DNA of 64,000 nt from the NCBI GenBank assembly GCA_022457065.1, contig JAJGBQ010000001.1, forward strand, positions 1,488,001 to 1,552,000, in the 5' to 3' direction. This document shows, piece by piece, positions 46,814 through 57,269 of the stretch. Source of the DNA: Curvularia sp. ZM96 (lineage: Eukaryota > Ascomycota > Dothideomycetes > Pleosporales > Pleosporaceae). A program made the position numbers and the translations under genes. The notes under the pieces are model-generated. The model was not told the DNA's origin. It made no database searches and saw only the letters and a list, made by a program, of their open reading frames with translations. Positions within the stretch are counted from its first letter, which is position 1. Every line of letters starts with the position of its first letter.

Positions 46814-48891
46814 CTACCTCCCTCCGTTCTTGACTTTGTAATACTCGGGGGCATACTCAGTCAACCAATCCATATCGATTTTGCTCAGATCCCGGATGTA
46901 AATCTTGTCTCGTGTAGACTGTATCTCGGTGTAGATCACCCAGTCCGCTTTCCTTGTAAAAAAGACGGATGAAGGATGTGCCCAGAGCGTTGTCTTTCCA
47001 TCGACCGTAGTAAAGCTACCATCTGCTTTCATCCTTGCTGCGTGCGCGAAAAAACCAGAAGTAAGACAGCGCCTCACACGCTCAGCCATTGGCGTTCCGC
47101 CCACCCTCAACACATCAGAAGATGAGAGTACGTTCTCCTTGACTCCAAAACGGTCAAGGTAAGCGGCTAGTTGTTTCCGTACACTCACCGCTTTTACAAG
47201 GGCCTTGTGGTTCAGGTTGTTGGAGTGGCACCACGATGTATTGCTCATGCCTGCTTTCAGGAAGGCTTCGTACACGTTGTAAAGTGTGAGGTGGTCGCCC
47301 TCCTCTACTGCGAAGCGTCGTCTGGCTGCGTCAAGCTGCTTCTTTCCTCCGTCATGGGATATAAATGTGTTTCCTTGGAGTGTCATCATAGCAGCTATAG
47401 TGAGCATCTCGCTCAGGCATCCAAACTCTGGTTCTGCAGCTCTTAGGAGAGCGCGGGCGAGCATCGGCTCGAGAGGAAGCTCGGCCATCCGTGTCCCAAG
47501 AGGTTTAGTGAGGCGAGCATGAACATCCAGGGCGCCTAGGGAATATAGGAGATCCAAAGCACGCGTGACGAGTGCTGAGGGAGGTGGAGAGAGGTAATCA
47601 AAGCGAACCACGTTGGTAATCCCGAGGTTTAGAAGTTGAAGAATAACTGGCGCCAGGTTTGAGCGGGCCAACTCAGGGAAGGTAGCCTCCTCCAGCCCTT
47701 CGTACACGCCTTCTGTATACAGCCTGAAACATTTGCCCGGTCTGGTTCGTCCTGCACGGCCGGCCCTTTGCGTCGCGCTGGCCTTTGAGACAGGAACAAC
47801 AGCGAGGTTTTCGATTCCTAGGTTGGCATCATAGGCGCGGAGCTTGACGTAACCTGTGTCCACCACAAAGACGATGCCTTCAATGGTCAGGGAAGCTTCC
47901 GCGATGTTGGTACTAAAGATTACTCGGCGTGTATTCTGCGGCGCCTTGGTGAAGATGATGTTTTGATCTTCTGTGGGCAGACCGGCGTAGAGTGGTAGAG
48001 GCATGAGTCTTTGTTGAGACGAGGACATCTCAGCAATGTGGTCTCCGAGTTTGTCGATCGCATCATCTATCTCCTCTCGTCCTGTTAGGAACACGAGGAT
48101 GTCGCCCTCGTCTTCATGCTCGTGGATCTTCATGACTGTATCCACGGCTGCTTCGACGTAGTTGTTCGTTGGCTCTTGAAGATATTGGACTTCGACCGGG
48201 TATGTGCGTCCTTCAATGCCAATGATGTAGCCGAAGTCTTCCTTGCTCTTACCGTGAATCTTCTCCCCCTCATCTGGGTTGAAGAAGCCAAGAAATCGTT
48301 CAGCTTCTAGCGTGGCGCTGCTCACAACCACTCTCAGGTCATCTCTTTTCCTCAAGACCTTCTTTAGCAAGCTGAGCAGGATGTCTGACGATAAACTACG
48401 CTCGTGTGCTTCGTCTACCATGACGACAGAGTAGCGCGAAAGTAGGGGATCGACGAGCATCTCACGTAGCAACAGGCCATCTGTGACAAACTTGACTTGC
48501 GTAGCTGCTGACGTGACATCTTCGAAGCGGATGCTATATCCGACTTTCTGGCCTAGAGGCGTCCCCAGCTCTTCTGCTACCCTAGCTGCGACGCTCGTGC
48601 ATGCTATGCGCCGGGGCTGCGTGACGGCTATCTGCTGGCCGCTGTTGCACCATCCTGCTTCGAGCAAGAATTTTGGTATCTGTGTTGTCTTGCCTGGGTT
48701 CTTGTCAATGAAAGAGTTCAGACAAAGTTCACAGCTCACATACCGCTGCCTGTTTCACCAACAACGATGGTCACAGGATATGTTTCGATGGTATAGAGCA
48801 ACTGGTCCCTGAGTTGCGCGATTGGTAGCAAGGCTGGCGGCTTGTAGAGACTAGGTATCAACGCAGTCTCCGCATCTTCCTCATCAGTCAT
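46814..48891 (-). CDS. DHX35: DEAH-box RNA helicase, DHX35-type
   Basis: Two exons (48891..48744 and 48693..46814) encode about 675 residues. The intron splits the codon within the Walker A motif, which reads GETGSGKT (45-52). Other motifs are TQPRRIA, DEAHERSL (DEAH at 143-146), SATLEAERF, FLTGREEID, STNIAEASLTIEG and QRAGRAGRTRPGKCFRLY. HA2/winged-helix (VTRALDLLYSLGALD) and OB-fold regions follow. The very short N terminus before the helicase core and the total length near 700 are those of DHX35 rather than of Prp2, Prp16, Prp22 or Prp43, which carry longer N-terminal arms. DHX35 is a spliceosome-associated helicase that is absent from budding yeast but common in intron-rich fungi. The gene converges on SPC25 with a 151-bp spacer. 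Confidence 0.88.
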
Positions 48892-49145
48892 GGTGTACTA
48901 GCACTACGAGGAAATTGAAAAAACACTTTGATGTTGAGAGCGAATTTTATATAAAATTTGTACACAAGAAAAGACTGTTTTTATATATGAAAGTAGGTGG
49001 TAGCTGGCTGTGGAGCAGTTTGCATCGCCCTATTTCAATAGCAGTGAGAGGAGAGCAATGCAGAGAGCAGGTGCTAGCACCTGAGCCTGGAGCTAGCCTT
49101 CTTCGGCACTAGCGGCACACGGGCAAAAAAGTGCAAAAACCAAAA
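48892..49145. other. Intergenic between DHX35 promoter and 5S rRNA
   Basis: Contains an A/T palindromic run (TTTTATATAAAATTT near 48945) and a perfect 16-bp palindrome at 49068-49083 (CAGGTGCTAGCACCTG). No coding signal was seen. Confidence 0.5.
49068..49083. repeat. Perfect 16-bp palindrome
   Basis: CAGGTGCTAGCACCTG is fully symmetric about its NheI-like GCTAGC centre. It lies 60 bases beyond the 3' end of the 5S rRNA gene and about 180 bases upstream of the DHX35 ATG. Confidence 0.8.
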
Positions 49146-49265
49146 ACATACGACAGCGGGGATTCGCCAGTGGTCACCCACCTGACTACTAGTCCGCCGG
49201 TCTTCAGCTTAAGTACCGGAGATCGAACGGGATCCGCTGCGTGTCTGAAGCCTATGGTCGTATGT
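49146..49265 (-). rRNA. 5S ribosomal RNA gene
   Basis: On the minus strand the sequence begins ACATACGACCATAGG and ends CGCTGTCGTATG. The 5' and 3' ends pair as helix I (ATACGAC with GTCGTAT). Internal landmarks are GGATCCCGTTCGATCTCCG, a control-region stretch around TACTTAAGC, AGTAGT, and GGTGGGTGACCAC. A run of five T follows immediately (49146-49142), a Pol III terminator. The length of about 119 bases fits 5S. Dispersed single 5S genes are normal in filamentous ascomycetes. All stems I checked appear intact, so it is probably functional, although isotypes and pseudogenes are common in such genomes. Confidence 0.92.
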
Positions 49266-49578
49266 ACTAGATTTACAAAAAATTGATAATCATATTGTCA
49301 TCGTGATATCCCGGGCTGTTTTGAAGGCAGCCAGAGCGGCCAATCACGCCAACAACGCCGAACCGAGAAAGCACGACCACCAGCACCAACTCACGAGCCT
49401 GTGTCTGAATGCCATAGGTATAGTCGAGTATACTGTCGCCTAGAAGCAAAATCGCAGCGCTCTATTGTTAATACCAATTAGCTTTGCACTATACTCATCG
49501 CTCAGCTATCAACACAGTTCTTGGAAGCTGTTCACTATGAAACGTGTATTTCCTTGATGAACGCCGCAGGCACCCCAT
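49266..49578. other. Intergenic between 5S rRNA and hydrolase
   Basis: Upstream flank of the 5S gene and 3' flank of the hydrolase gene. No gene was seen. Confidence 0.5.
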
Positions 49579-50501
49579 TCATGCTCTCGCCTCTGCAATC
49601 AAGACCTTCACGAACTCTTCGGGCGCACTCCACGTTGGACAATGGCCCCATGGCTTTCTTATAACATTGATCTTTTTCCCCTGCGTTTCTTCGATATTTT
49701 TGATGTACTGTTCCTGGAAATCTATATCACGTGAATCCGTTAGCTTTTGTCCTTTTATTTTCCGACGGATATATTCTGCTGTGAAGATGTTGATAACCTA
49801 CCTGGACTAATAATCAGATCCTTCTCCGTCAAGATATAGCTCACTGGACTATCGGCATAACCTGTCTGCGTTATCGGCTCCGTGAATGATGCAGCAGAAT
49901 GATGCAGCAGCTTCTGAGCGCATTCGTATGCATAATCCCAGTTCTCGATGTCGTTGCAGACGACGCTCGCTAGAAGAACTGGGTCGGAGTGCATGTAGCC
50001 GTTCTGCGTGAGCCAGTCAGCCTTGCTAAATCCTTAAGCCCTGATAGGTTGTTATCGTGCCCCAATCGCCTTCAAAGTATCTTCTTTATGGAGAAACAAA
50101 GGCAAGTCACTTACAACAGCGCTACCCATCATCCCATCTATGGCCGGCCCAGACAACGCATCTACAACACTCTGTCCCACCTTGGGCGCCTCAGCTGCAA
50201 GATAGACAATTCGCTTAACCTTTACCCCCGCCAGCCCTTGCGTCGTCGGCGCCCCGCCATAGCTATGACACAACACGACTACCTCTTTACCCTGTGCATG
50301 TAGCGCTTCGACTACAGCGCGAATGCGGGCTGCGTCTTCTTGCATTGTTGCAGGCTCCCTGCCTGGGCGCATCTGCGTTGACGGAAGCAGGATCTCGAGG
50401 GCGGGGAAGGACTGGGAGCGCAGGCAGGTGACAATGTTGAGGTAAGCGTCAGGGGTGGCGAAGGAGCCTGGGACGATAACGATTGTTGGGTTGGAAGACA
50501 T
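49579..50501 (-). CDS. Alpha/beta-hydrolase fold protein
   Basis: Three exons (50501..50115, 50003..49802, 49721..49579) encode about 243 residues. The N terminus SSNPTIVIVPGSFATPDAYL contains the oxyanion-side strand and loop. VVVLCHSYGGAPTTQGL holds the nucleophile elbow (Ser in HSYGG), SPVSYILTEKDLIISP supplies the acid-side strand, and KPWGHCPTW contains the catalytic His. This is the small esterase/hydrolase family common in fungal genomes, with no defined substrate. The first intron (111 nt) uses donor GTT|GTAAGT and acceptor CACGCAG with a CTGAC branch site 17 bases before it. Together with the second intron it gives a total divisible by three. The gene is next to the acyltransferase gene, but on the same strand 700 bases apart, so a functional link is uncertain. 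Confidence 0.82.
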
Positions 50502-51199
50502 GATTAGTGTAGTATTACACTTTGTCAGGTAGTTGGAGTTGTTATATCTGGTCTTGAAGACGTTTTGAGGTAATGTAAAGTAAGCTCTCAGATGATCTGT
50601 TCGGCGAGGTCTACGAAGACAGAGGCATTTCAATATCGATACTTTCGTATCTGCTCAGCATGACTACAACTTGTGGGTCATTAACTGGGTCACTTCGTGG
50701 TCCATGGATGTCGATTTGTGGCACGGCATAGCGCTAGTGCAGACCTTGTTAGGAAAAGGATTGGCTAAGTATGTCTTGTTCTTGATCCTTCGCTTTACAG
50801 CCTTGCTGCTTTATCGTTGCTCCGTGAAAGGCCTGCCGAAATGGGCTAGCTCATGGACGAGTTGGACTGCAATGCTATGACTGATTGGGAATCTTGCGCC
50901 CTTTTTTCGTTACTTTGGCTACAAGTCCTTGATTTTTATGGCTAATGATGCTCCAGGCACCGAAGGCGTCTGTGGGATGCGCGATCCTGTGCATACTACC
51001 CGAGTTTGACTTCTAGTTTACGCTTTGTTCTACGGTTCCAATCGACATGAAGGCAGAGCAGCTACGCCATGAAGCCGGTAACATAACCAACGAAGCCCTG
51101 GCACAGGCGTCGCCTCTTCTTTTGCTGTCAGTAGGAATCCGTCTCCAAATATACCGAGTTTAATCTTGATCGAGTGCGCGGCAATTGATCTTGTCTCTA
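50502..51199. other. Intergenic, no gene recognised
   Basis: Hydrolase promoter and acyltransferase 3' flank. A 70-residue open frame on the plus strand has no family features. Confidence 0.5.
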
Positions 51200-52831
51200 C
51201 TACACCTCTGGGAAAAGCAGCGGATCTTGCAGCAAGCGCTCCATATCTTCGCAACGCAAAGGCAATGTGATGTCCACCCCATTATCTGTCCACGACCGTT
51301 TTGCTGTATCACAGCAAGGACTACTGTCTATTGGTGGTCCATCAGCAATGAGAACGCACCCATTCGTGCAAGGTACCACTCCATTGGCGTACCGAATGCG
51401 CGATCCCAGCCCAAAGTCGATATCATATATCCCTGCTCGAGCCCAGGTAGTGACCAATATGTGTCGTTGACCAAGATACGCCTGCCAGATCCGTTGAGGC
51501 GACTTCTCGTAAGCGATGCTATGAAGATGAGCAGCTAACCGTCGGGCATCGTTGACCGTCGCAAGTGTCTCGCGTATACGATTTGCGATCAATCCTAGCG
51601 CAGCTCCAGACGCGACACTTGAGGCAGTCATCTCAATGTTGAGCATTACGATCGGTGACCCGACGAAAGAGGCCTCGAGCTGGAAGGCTGGGCGAGTGCC
51701 TAACACAAGATCGCAATGAACGGGACCCTGGTCCTCGCTGAGACCACGAGCGCGCACCACACATGACCAGATGTGAGCCAGCAGAGCATCGTGTCTGCTG
51801 ATTTTCAGACGGGGTACTTCTACAGAGTCGACCTGCGTCGCCCTCCGCCACAGTTCTTCGATCTGCGCTCGGCTGAAGTGTACGGTATACTGGTCCACTG
51901 GTGCTTTGGTATCCCATTCCGCCCAAGGAAGCGGCTTTCCGGCCAATGGCAAATCCGCAGGAAAGGGCGATGGAGGCGCTGCAGGTGGGGCCCACCAGTC
52001 ATATCTATGCATTGGGAGAGCAAGTGCCTCTTCCATGATGGCAGGGTTGGCGTCGTCGGCATCAAGGTCGCCTGCCGCACACTCATCCAGTCGAAGAGGC
52101 TCGAAGACTGGACTCAGTTCCGGGAGGGGTGCTCCTGCGAGCATGGCATTACTTACACTCGCCCAATCTTTCATAAACTGAGTGAGTGCAGTGATGTCTG
52201 CAAGGGGATGGGCGATTTTTGCAGCCAAGACGAATCCACCGCATGCAAGCTGTGTATACTGGATAGCCATGGCCGGTCTGTACAGACCGTCTGTACCTTG
52301 CGTATTCGGCTGCAGCGCATGCACCAAAACTGTCTGGGGAACAAATTGCGTGAGCGTGACTCCATCTTCGCGTCTGTTCCACACAGGTCGCCTGTTCTGC
52401 GTGTCGCTCCTGTAAAGGCTGTCGACGGTCGTCGTGCTTGCTGCCTCTACAAATTCCACACCTGGATCTGCATCAGTGCCGTAGTGCACGTAGACGCGGC
52501 CGTAGCGTTTGGCGTGCGATGGAAAAGAGCTCGTTTCGGGGACAGATTTGTCGCTGTCAATGCTACTGATGCTTTTGAGAAATCCGCACCACTGCGGATA
52601 TGCGTTGAGCGTTGTACCAAGTGCTGCTCGCAGATGATCGGGGAGATTGGTCGGAGCCGGTTGGATGTTTGGGCGCTCCAACAGCCAGACAGCGCTGGTC
52701 AATCCAAAATTCGCGGTCGTTGCGTCTAGTAAGGATAGGGGTACGGCCGACTCGCGTCTTGCCGACTGTTGAGGCGATACACGACCTGTCCTTAGAAGCC
52801 GAGGTCCGTCTCCAGTCGCAGGAGCTGTCAT
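51200..52831 (-). CDS. BAHD/trichothecene-acetyltransferase-like acyltransferase
   Basis: An intron-free frame of 543 residues. The catalytic HxxxD motif is present as AHPLAD (near 208-212), and the structural DFGxG motif is DFGLG (near 471). VPLSLLDATTANFGLTSAVWLLE at the N terminus, LRAALGTTLNAYPQWCGFL, and PRLKISRHDALLAHIWSCVVRARGL in the middle fit the fungal transferase family (PF02458) to which many secondary-metabolite O-acyltransferases belong. It would transfer an acyl group from acyl-CoA to an alcohol or amine; the acceptor is unknown. No polyketide synthase, NRPS, terpene cyclase or P450 gene is nearby, so it does not sit in an evident biosynthetic cluster. The lack of introns contrasts with almost all neighbours and could point to a separate history. 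Confidence 0.85.
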   Translation of the reverse strand: MTAPATGDGPRLLRTGRVSPQQSARRESAVPLSLLDATTANFGLTSAVWLLERPNIQPAPTNLPDHLRAALGTTLNAYPQWCGFLKSISSIDSDKSVPETSSFPSHAKRYGRVYVHYGTDADPGVEFVEAASTTTVDSLYRSDTQNRRPVWNRREDGVTLTQFVPQTVLVHALQPNTQGTDGLYRPAMAIQYTQLACGGFVLAAKIAHPLADITALTQFMKDWASVSNAMLAGAPLPELSPVFEPLRLDECAAGDLDADDANPAIMEEALALPMHRYDWWAPPAAPPSPFPADLPLAGKPLPWAEWDTKAPVDQYTVHFSRAQIEELWRRATQVDSVEVPRLKISRHDALLAHIWSCVVRARGLSEDQGPVHCDLVLGTRPAFQLEASFVGSPIVMLNIEMTASSVASGAALGLIANRIRETLATVNDARRLAAHLHSIAYEKSPQRIWQAYLGQRHILVTTWARAGIYDIDFGLGSRIRYANGVVPCTNGCVLIADGPPIDSSPCCDTAKRSWTDNGVDITLPLRCEDMERLLQDPLLFPEV

Positions 52832-53564
52832 AGTGATGCGTATTGTAAATCTGGAAGCAGACAGGTATTGCTTGAAAAGGTCTGACTTCGAGCCATGCCT
52901 TCCATTCTCAACTAATATGTATACGGAAGCGAATTAGCGAAAATGAGTCACTCTGAGTATGGAGGATGAGCAAGCATGTAGACATTACTCGGGCCCAACA
53001 CCCAAATTCGTGTATCCCGATACCTGGTAACCAGATAGGGACTGTAGTGTGGCTTGGCAGCTTAAATACTCAAATCAGATACACGACAAACGGCGGATTA
53101 GGAAAGTATCCCAGCTCGCAGGTTCCGAAAGTCGTATGTACCGTACTTTATAAAACATAGATCATAATGACCGTGAATGTTAAATCAGAGTCGAACCCAG
53201 CTGGAGGACTTCAAGGGAAAACAGGCACACCCTTACATAGCCAAGGGTCCGTGGGAAAGAGCTCCAGGCTTCCACAACTGGCGACCCATAAACCCATCCT
53301 ACTTTTGAAAGTAGCTGTAGTTGTTACAGCTGCTTCTTGTTTGCTGTGTTGATAGCCTTCGTAAGTGAGCTAATTTGAATTCTCCAGTTTACTGGTTGTG
53401 GAGGAATGACATCAACACATGTCAAGCTGCAATGCTATAGTCCGATTGCGTTATGCTGCCTGTTACTAGAGGAAATATGCCCCGGTGTATATGTGAAATG
53501 TGCAAACCGCAACCCACCAACGCCCATGCTGTACCCAAAAACGCCCTACTGACCCCAGAATAAC
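52832..53564. other. Intergenic, no gene recognised
   Basis: Promoter of the acyltransferase and 3' flank of the CHMP7-like gene. A GTCGAACCC string near 53190 was tested as a tRNA T-arm and rejected. Confidence 0.5.
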
Positions 53565-55213
53565 CTATGCGGGTATGGGAACACGACTCTCCTCAGACTC
53601 CTCCTCCGTCTCATAGTCATCTTCGGAGGGATTGAAAGACATTTGCGCCATACTTTGGGAAGCTTCGTTGACTCGCTCGTCCGTCTTGTCTTCCTCGGCA
53701 GCCATGCGCTCCATCCTTGCTTTCTGCTCTGCGGCCTCCTGTGCCTTGCGCCTCCTCTCAGCTTCTTCGAGCTCAGCAAGCCTTGCAGCAGTTCTGGCGG
53801 CCTCCTCCGTCTCGCGCTTCTCGCGATCTGCTCTTTCGAGTGCCTCAAACTCGTCGTCAATCTCACCCTCGTCAAGGGGCTGGTTAGCTTCGTTGATAAT
53901 GTTGGTGATTTCCTCTGTAGCTGCCATCTGCTCATTAACGGCATCAACGACTCCTTGAACACCCTCTGCACCGCCAACCTTTTCGTTCAAGCTCTTGAGC
54001 GCAGCGGCACCGGCGCGCATGGCTTCCACTATCTCGACTTGACCTGATGCTTGTTGCAAGTCTGTGTATACTTGCTCGAGCTGGAGAGCAATGTCTGCGC
54101 GTTGGGCAAGCGCATTTTCGGCAAGCTTCTTCGAGCGGAGTGCTGCCTTGGCACGAACCATCTGCTTTGCGCCCACAGCTTCGCGAGCTGCAGCATCAGC
54201 AGCGGCAATCTTCTCCATCAAGGGCGACATCTGGGCATTGATGTTTGCGAGTGTGTCACGAAGGTTCGCAATAGCGGCATCTTCTTCTGTGACGGGTAGG
54301 GGCACGGGCTCGTGTTCCGGCTTGAACTTGATCGTCTGCGCGTTGTACGATATGGCTTGCTTGTCGCGAGCCAGGAAGGCCAATAGTATATTCAGGTCGT
54401 TTCCTGTAAGCGGCGCAGAGGGGTTGAGCGTGGTTGAGAAGCGCCGCAGAAAGTCGGTCCTGGACAGCACGCGATCGGCTGTCGATGTGTGTTCCTTCAT
54501 CTTCTTGAGTATCTCATCTGCAGCAACCTCTACGTTTCTGAGAACGACAAAGTTGCCAACTTCCATTTTAGCTGGTGCTTGCGGTTGCCCAAGTACACCG
54601 ACCTGCCGCAGGCTCCATTGTAGCACTTTCCAGGGGGACGGAACCCACGAGGTCTTGTATATGCTCTCTTTCGAACTGAGGAACTCTTTCATGGGAATCA
54701 TTTCTCTCTTCTGCACTGCCTCGTGAAATACGGCAGGCAGGCATGTCGGCTTGCCATGTTGTGGATGTTGCAGTGCTCGCGCAAGCTCTTCGGCGGCTCG
54801 AATATTCAGGAGGTCATGAGTGGTGCCGTGTGTAGGAATGACGCCTACGCGCGCAGCGTCGGTGAGCGCCTTTGTCCATGCTGCGATGTTCGCATGGTAG
54901 CCTTCGGGGTTTATCTCGAGTTGCTGTCGGAAGTCGGCATAGAGCGATGCGAGGCGATGCTGGCTGGGATCATCAGGCAATGCAGGGCGAGGACCAGTCA
55001 GCGCTAGACTTACTTCTTGAAAGCTTCTTCATGCTGCAGTATGAAATCGAGCAGCTCACTCATGTCGCGCTGGGGTTCTGGCAGCCACTGCGGTCGGTTG
55101 GGCTTGGAGCGGAAGAGGGTACGCCTCCGCTTGTGACGTCCGGGCGTGGGGTCGTCGCTAAAGATGGAGACGTGGGGGCCGCTGGAGTCGCAAGAGGACT
55201 TGCGTTTAAGCAT
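53565..55213 (-). CDS. CHMP7-like ESCRT-III protein (SNF7 family)
   Basis: Two exons (55213..55014 and 54963..53565) encode about 532 residues. The N-terminal half contains MSELLDFILQHEEAF, NQHRLASLYADFRQQLEINPEGYHANIAAW, and SSKESIYKTSWVPSPWKVLQWSLRQVGVLG, a winged-helix, membrane-associating region as in CHMP7. The C-terminal half is a SNF7 domain: IANLRDTLANINAQMSPLME, VRAKAALRSKKLAENAL, LQLEQVYTDLQQASGQVEIV and EEITNIINEANQPLDEGEIDDEFEAL. A charged coiled stretch and an acidic tail follow. CHMP7 recruits ESCRT-III to the inner nuclear membrane and reforming nuclear envelope. Length and two-part architecture exclude the 200-residue canonical SNF7/VPS proteins. The start at 55213 is the first ATG; the frame is open a little further upstream without one. 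Confidence 0.85.
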
Positions 55214-55832
55214 GTGCGCGTATGGAAGACCGGGGCAAGTAAGTATCCAAAGTGACGACAAGATCCAATACGGTCTAGCGTATGAGTGGACGGATGGTAT
55301 GTCGCATATGCGGTCATGCTAGGCCCAAGTACGGTCATGAGTGCGGGGCGCGTGCAGCTGTGAACTGACGCGACGCGTTGTTTCAAGACGAGCATCCCGC
55401 AGAATGCTCGTTTGCTTCTGCTGTGTGATGGCTGGAGCCGTGAGTGGTGGTCCAGAAGACTGCAGTCAGCCAGGCTCTAGGTATCTCACACCTCTATTAT
55501 CTGTACGTATATTGTATACTTTTGCTTCCTTATAGTCCATATGTTTGTTCTTGTACTTCCCATCTTAGCCACTAACTTGAGCGGCGTAGGCGTAGTAAGA
55601 CTATATAGGGCAGACGGATAACTATTATACATGACCAGAACAACCTCAAATAGTGCTATCTGGCTGGAGAACTAGACAGAAGGCGGGTTATGGACCCAGC
55701 TACCGTTTTCAGCTACTCAGTACCACATTCCCCCTGTACCCATTTGCTTGTTGGTCGTCCTTCTCACCAGCTCTGATCCCAGTGCCCATGTGTATGGGTG
55801 GTGCCCTTTATACAAACAAAGTGCCTTGCTCA
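55214..55832. other. Intergenic, no gene recognised
   Basis: Promoter of the CHMP7-like gene and 3' flank of GPN2. No gene was seen. Confidence 0.5.
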
Positions 55833-57083
55833 TCATTTTCTGATTATCTTAACGCCACTATCTCTGCTCTTCTCCATAAACTGTCGCATCTCCTCCAAAT
55901 CTTCCATGTCATCGTCACTGTTTCCTTCTTTTGATTTGTTTGGAGGCTTTTTCGTTGGTGGTGCCTGTGTGGGCTGGCGTGGAGGGTCTCGCATCTCTTT
56001 GGTTTCTTCTTCCCAAGCCTTCCTCTCCTCCTCGTCCAGCTCGTCTCGTCTGTCCAACCACCTCTCTTGCACATCGCGCGCATCCATGGTTGTTCCATTC
56101 TCGCGCATAGCCATCTGCCAGACAGTGTCGTTTACGCCCTCTATTCCGCCCACAGCGAAGCCACCCGCTCGGTCGATAGCCCGCAAAAGCGTCATCATAC
56201 TCTTCTTGTCCTCGACGGCCAGTGTCTCGAAACCCACCAGCGCAAACTCCTCGACAAGTTCTACGATCGCCTTGTTCAGCGCAGAGAACTTGGAGGTTGG
56301 TTCGTCGTCATCCACGTCCATGGCTTCGGTTGCGCCCGCTGTTGTAGGACCTGGGATACCAGACGTCTGCTCGCGATTCAGATGTGGCAGCAGATAATGG
56401 AGGTCTTGGACTTCGGTATAGAAATCGAGGTTGAAAGGTAGGTTTGGATAGTTGCGCAGGTTGTCGATCTTTGTAAGAACGTTCAGGTGAGGCAGATCCA
56501 TCTGCAGCATACTGCGCAGGGCGAGAAGCAGTGAAGAAACATACAGCGATGGTCGCGACAGGACTATCGAGTCGGTCAGGTGCACGACGACGAGCTGCGA
56601 CACATTAGCTCCCAGTTGCAAGCCATGGGTGGTGGGCGAATACTCGATACCCAAGTTTTTGTAGGCGGAAGAAGATGTTCCGCAGCGATCCGTGATGTGT
56701 GAAGAGCTCGACCTGTCCTGGACAGTCGAACAAGACGTAGTCGTCTGTCAGGTGTAAGCATTCTTCCACCATACCCGATTTCATGTATGCGAACCTCCGA
56801 GTTCCTTCAAGCCCTCTTCTAACCAGTCGAAGTTATGCTCCAGCTCCTCTAGTGCAAACAGAACCCCGCCGTTTGGACCCAGTGTCTCTTGCTCCATAAT
56901 CTCGTCAATGGTGACGAGGTCTCGGACGTCTACCGCGGGCTGGTACGAGGTGTGATCATTTGCGGGGTCAAGGTTGACGACGGAGCACTTGCGCTCGATG
57001 GCGCTCATGAACTGCTGCATGCCATCACAATACGTCGACTTTCCGGACCCCGGCGGGCCTATGACCAGTTGTGCAAACGGCAT
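55833..57083 (-). CDS. GPN2: GPN-loop GTPase 2
   Basis: Three exons (57083..56795, 56744..56644, 56594..55833) encode about 383 residues. G1 is VIGPPGSGKSTYCDGM (residues 7-22), the GPN insertion is LGPNGGVLFALEELEHNFDWL (69-71), and G3 is FDCPGQVELFTHH. KLGYRLVVVHLTDSIVLSRPSLY joins exons 2 and 3, and G4 is NVLTKID. The C-terminal region has FETLAVEDKKSMMTLLRAIDRAGG and then a charged tail rich in Asp, Glu and Lys. GPN2 assists assembly and nuclear import of RNA polymerases II and III. The first intron has an unusual donor (GTTCGC) and a length of 50 nt, but frame and protein continuity support it. The gene shares a 186-bp divergent promoter with BUB3. Confidence 0.88.
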
Positions 57084-57269
57084 ATTCGATGTTGCGAAAG
57101 TGACGTTAGTAGAGGTAAAGTGAACCCGGGAGGGGTGCTGGGGAACTTTTGGAGGGGCCCTAGCGCGTGTATCCCAAGTTATTTGTTTAGTTGCGGACCT
57201 CCGACCCTGTGGAGCTTCATTCACTCCAGCTCCTGCTCTCGACATTCCACAGCACTCACCACCGCCAAC
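57084..57269. promoter_or_regulatory. Short bidirectional promoter GPN2-BUB3
   Basis: Only 186 bases separate the two start codons. There is no clear TATA box on either side, as expected for a compact divergent housekeeping promoter. Confidence 0.6.

Noticed and set aside
50004..50114. GC-AG intron or frameshift in the alpha/beta-hydrolase gene
   Set aside because: A normal GTAAGT donor lies further upstream (50114), and with the CACGCAG acceptor it gives an in-frame product, so no irregularity is needed.
51773..52729. 318-codon open frame on the plus strand
   Set aside because: Fully antisense to the acyltransferase gene, which has clear family motifs; Cys/Arg-rich composition is that of a shadow frame.
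53185..53260. Possible minus-strand tRNA around GTCGAACCC
   Set aside because: The T-stem arms do not pair, and no D-arm box is present at the right distance.
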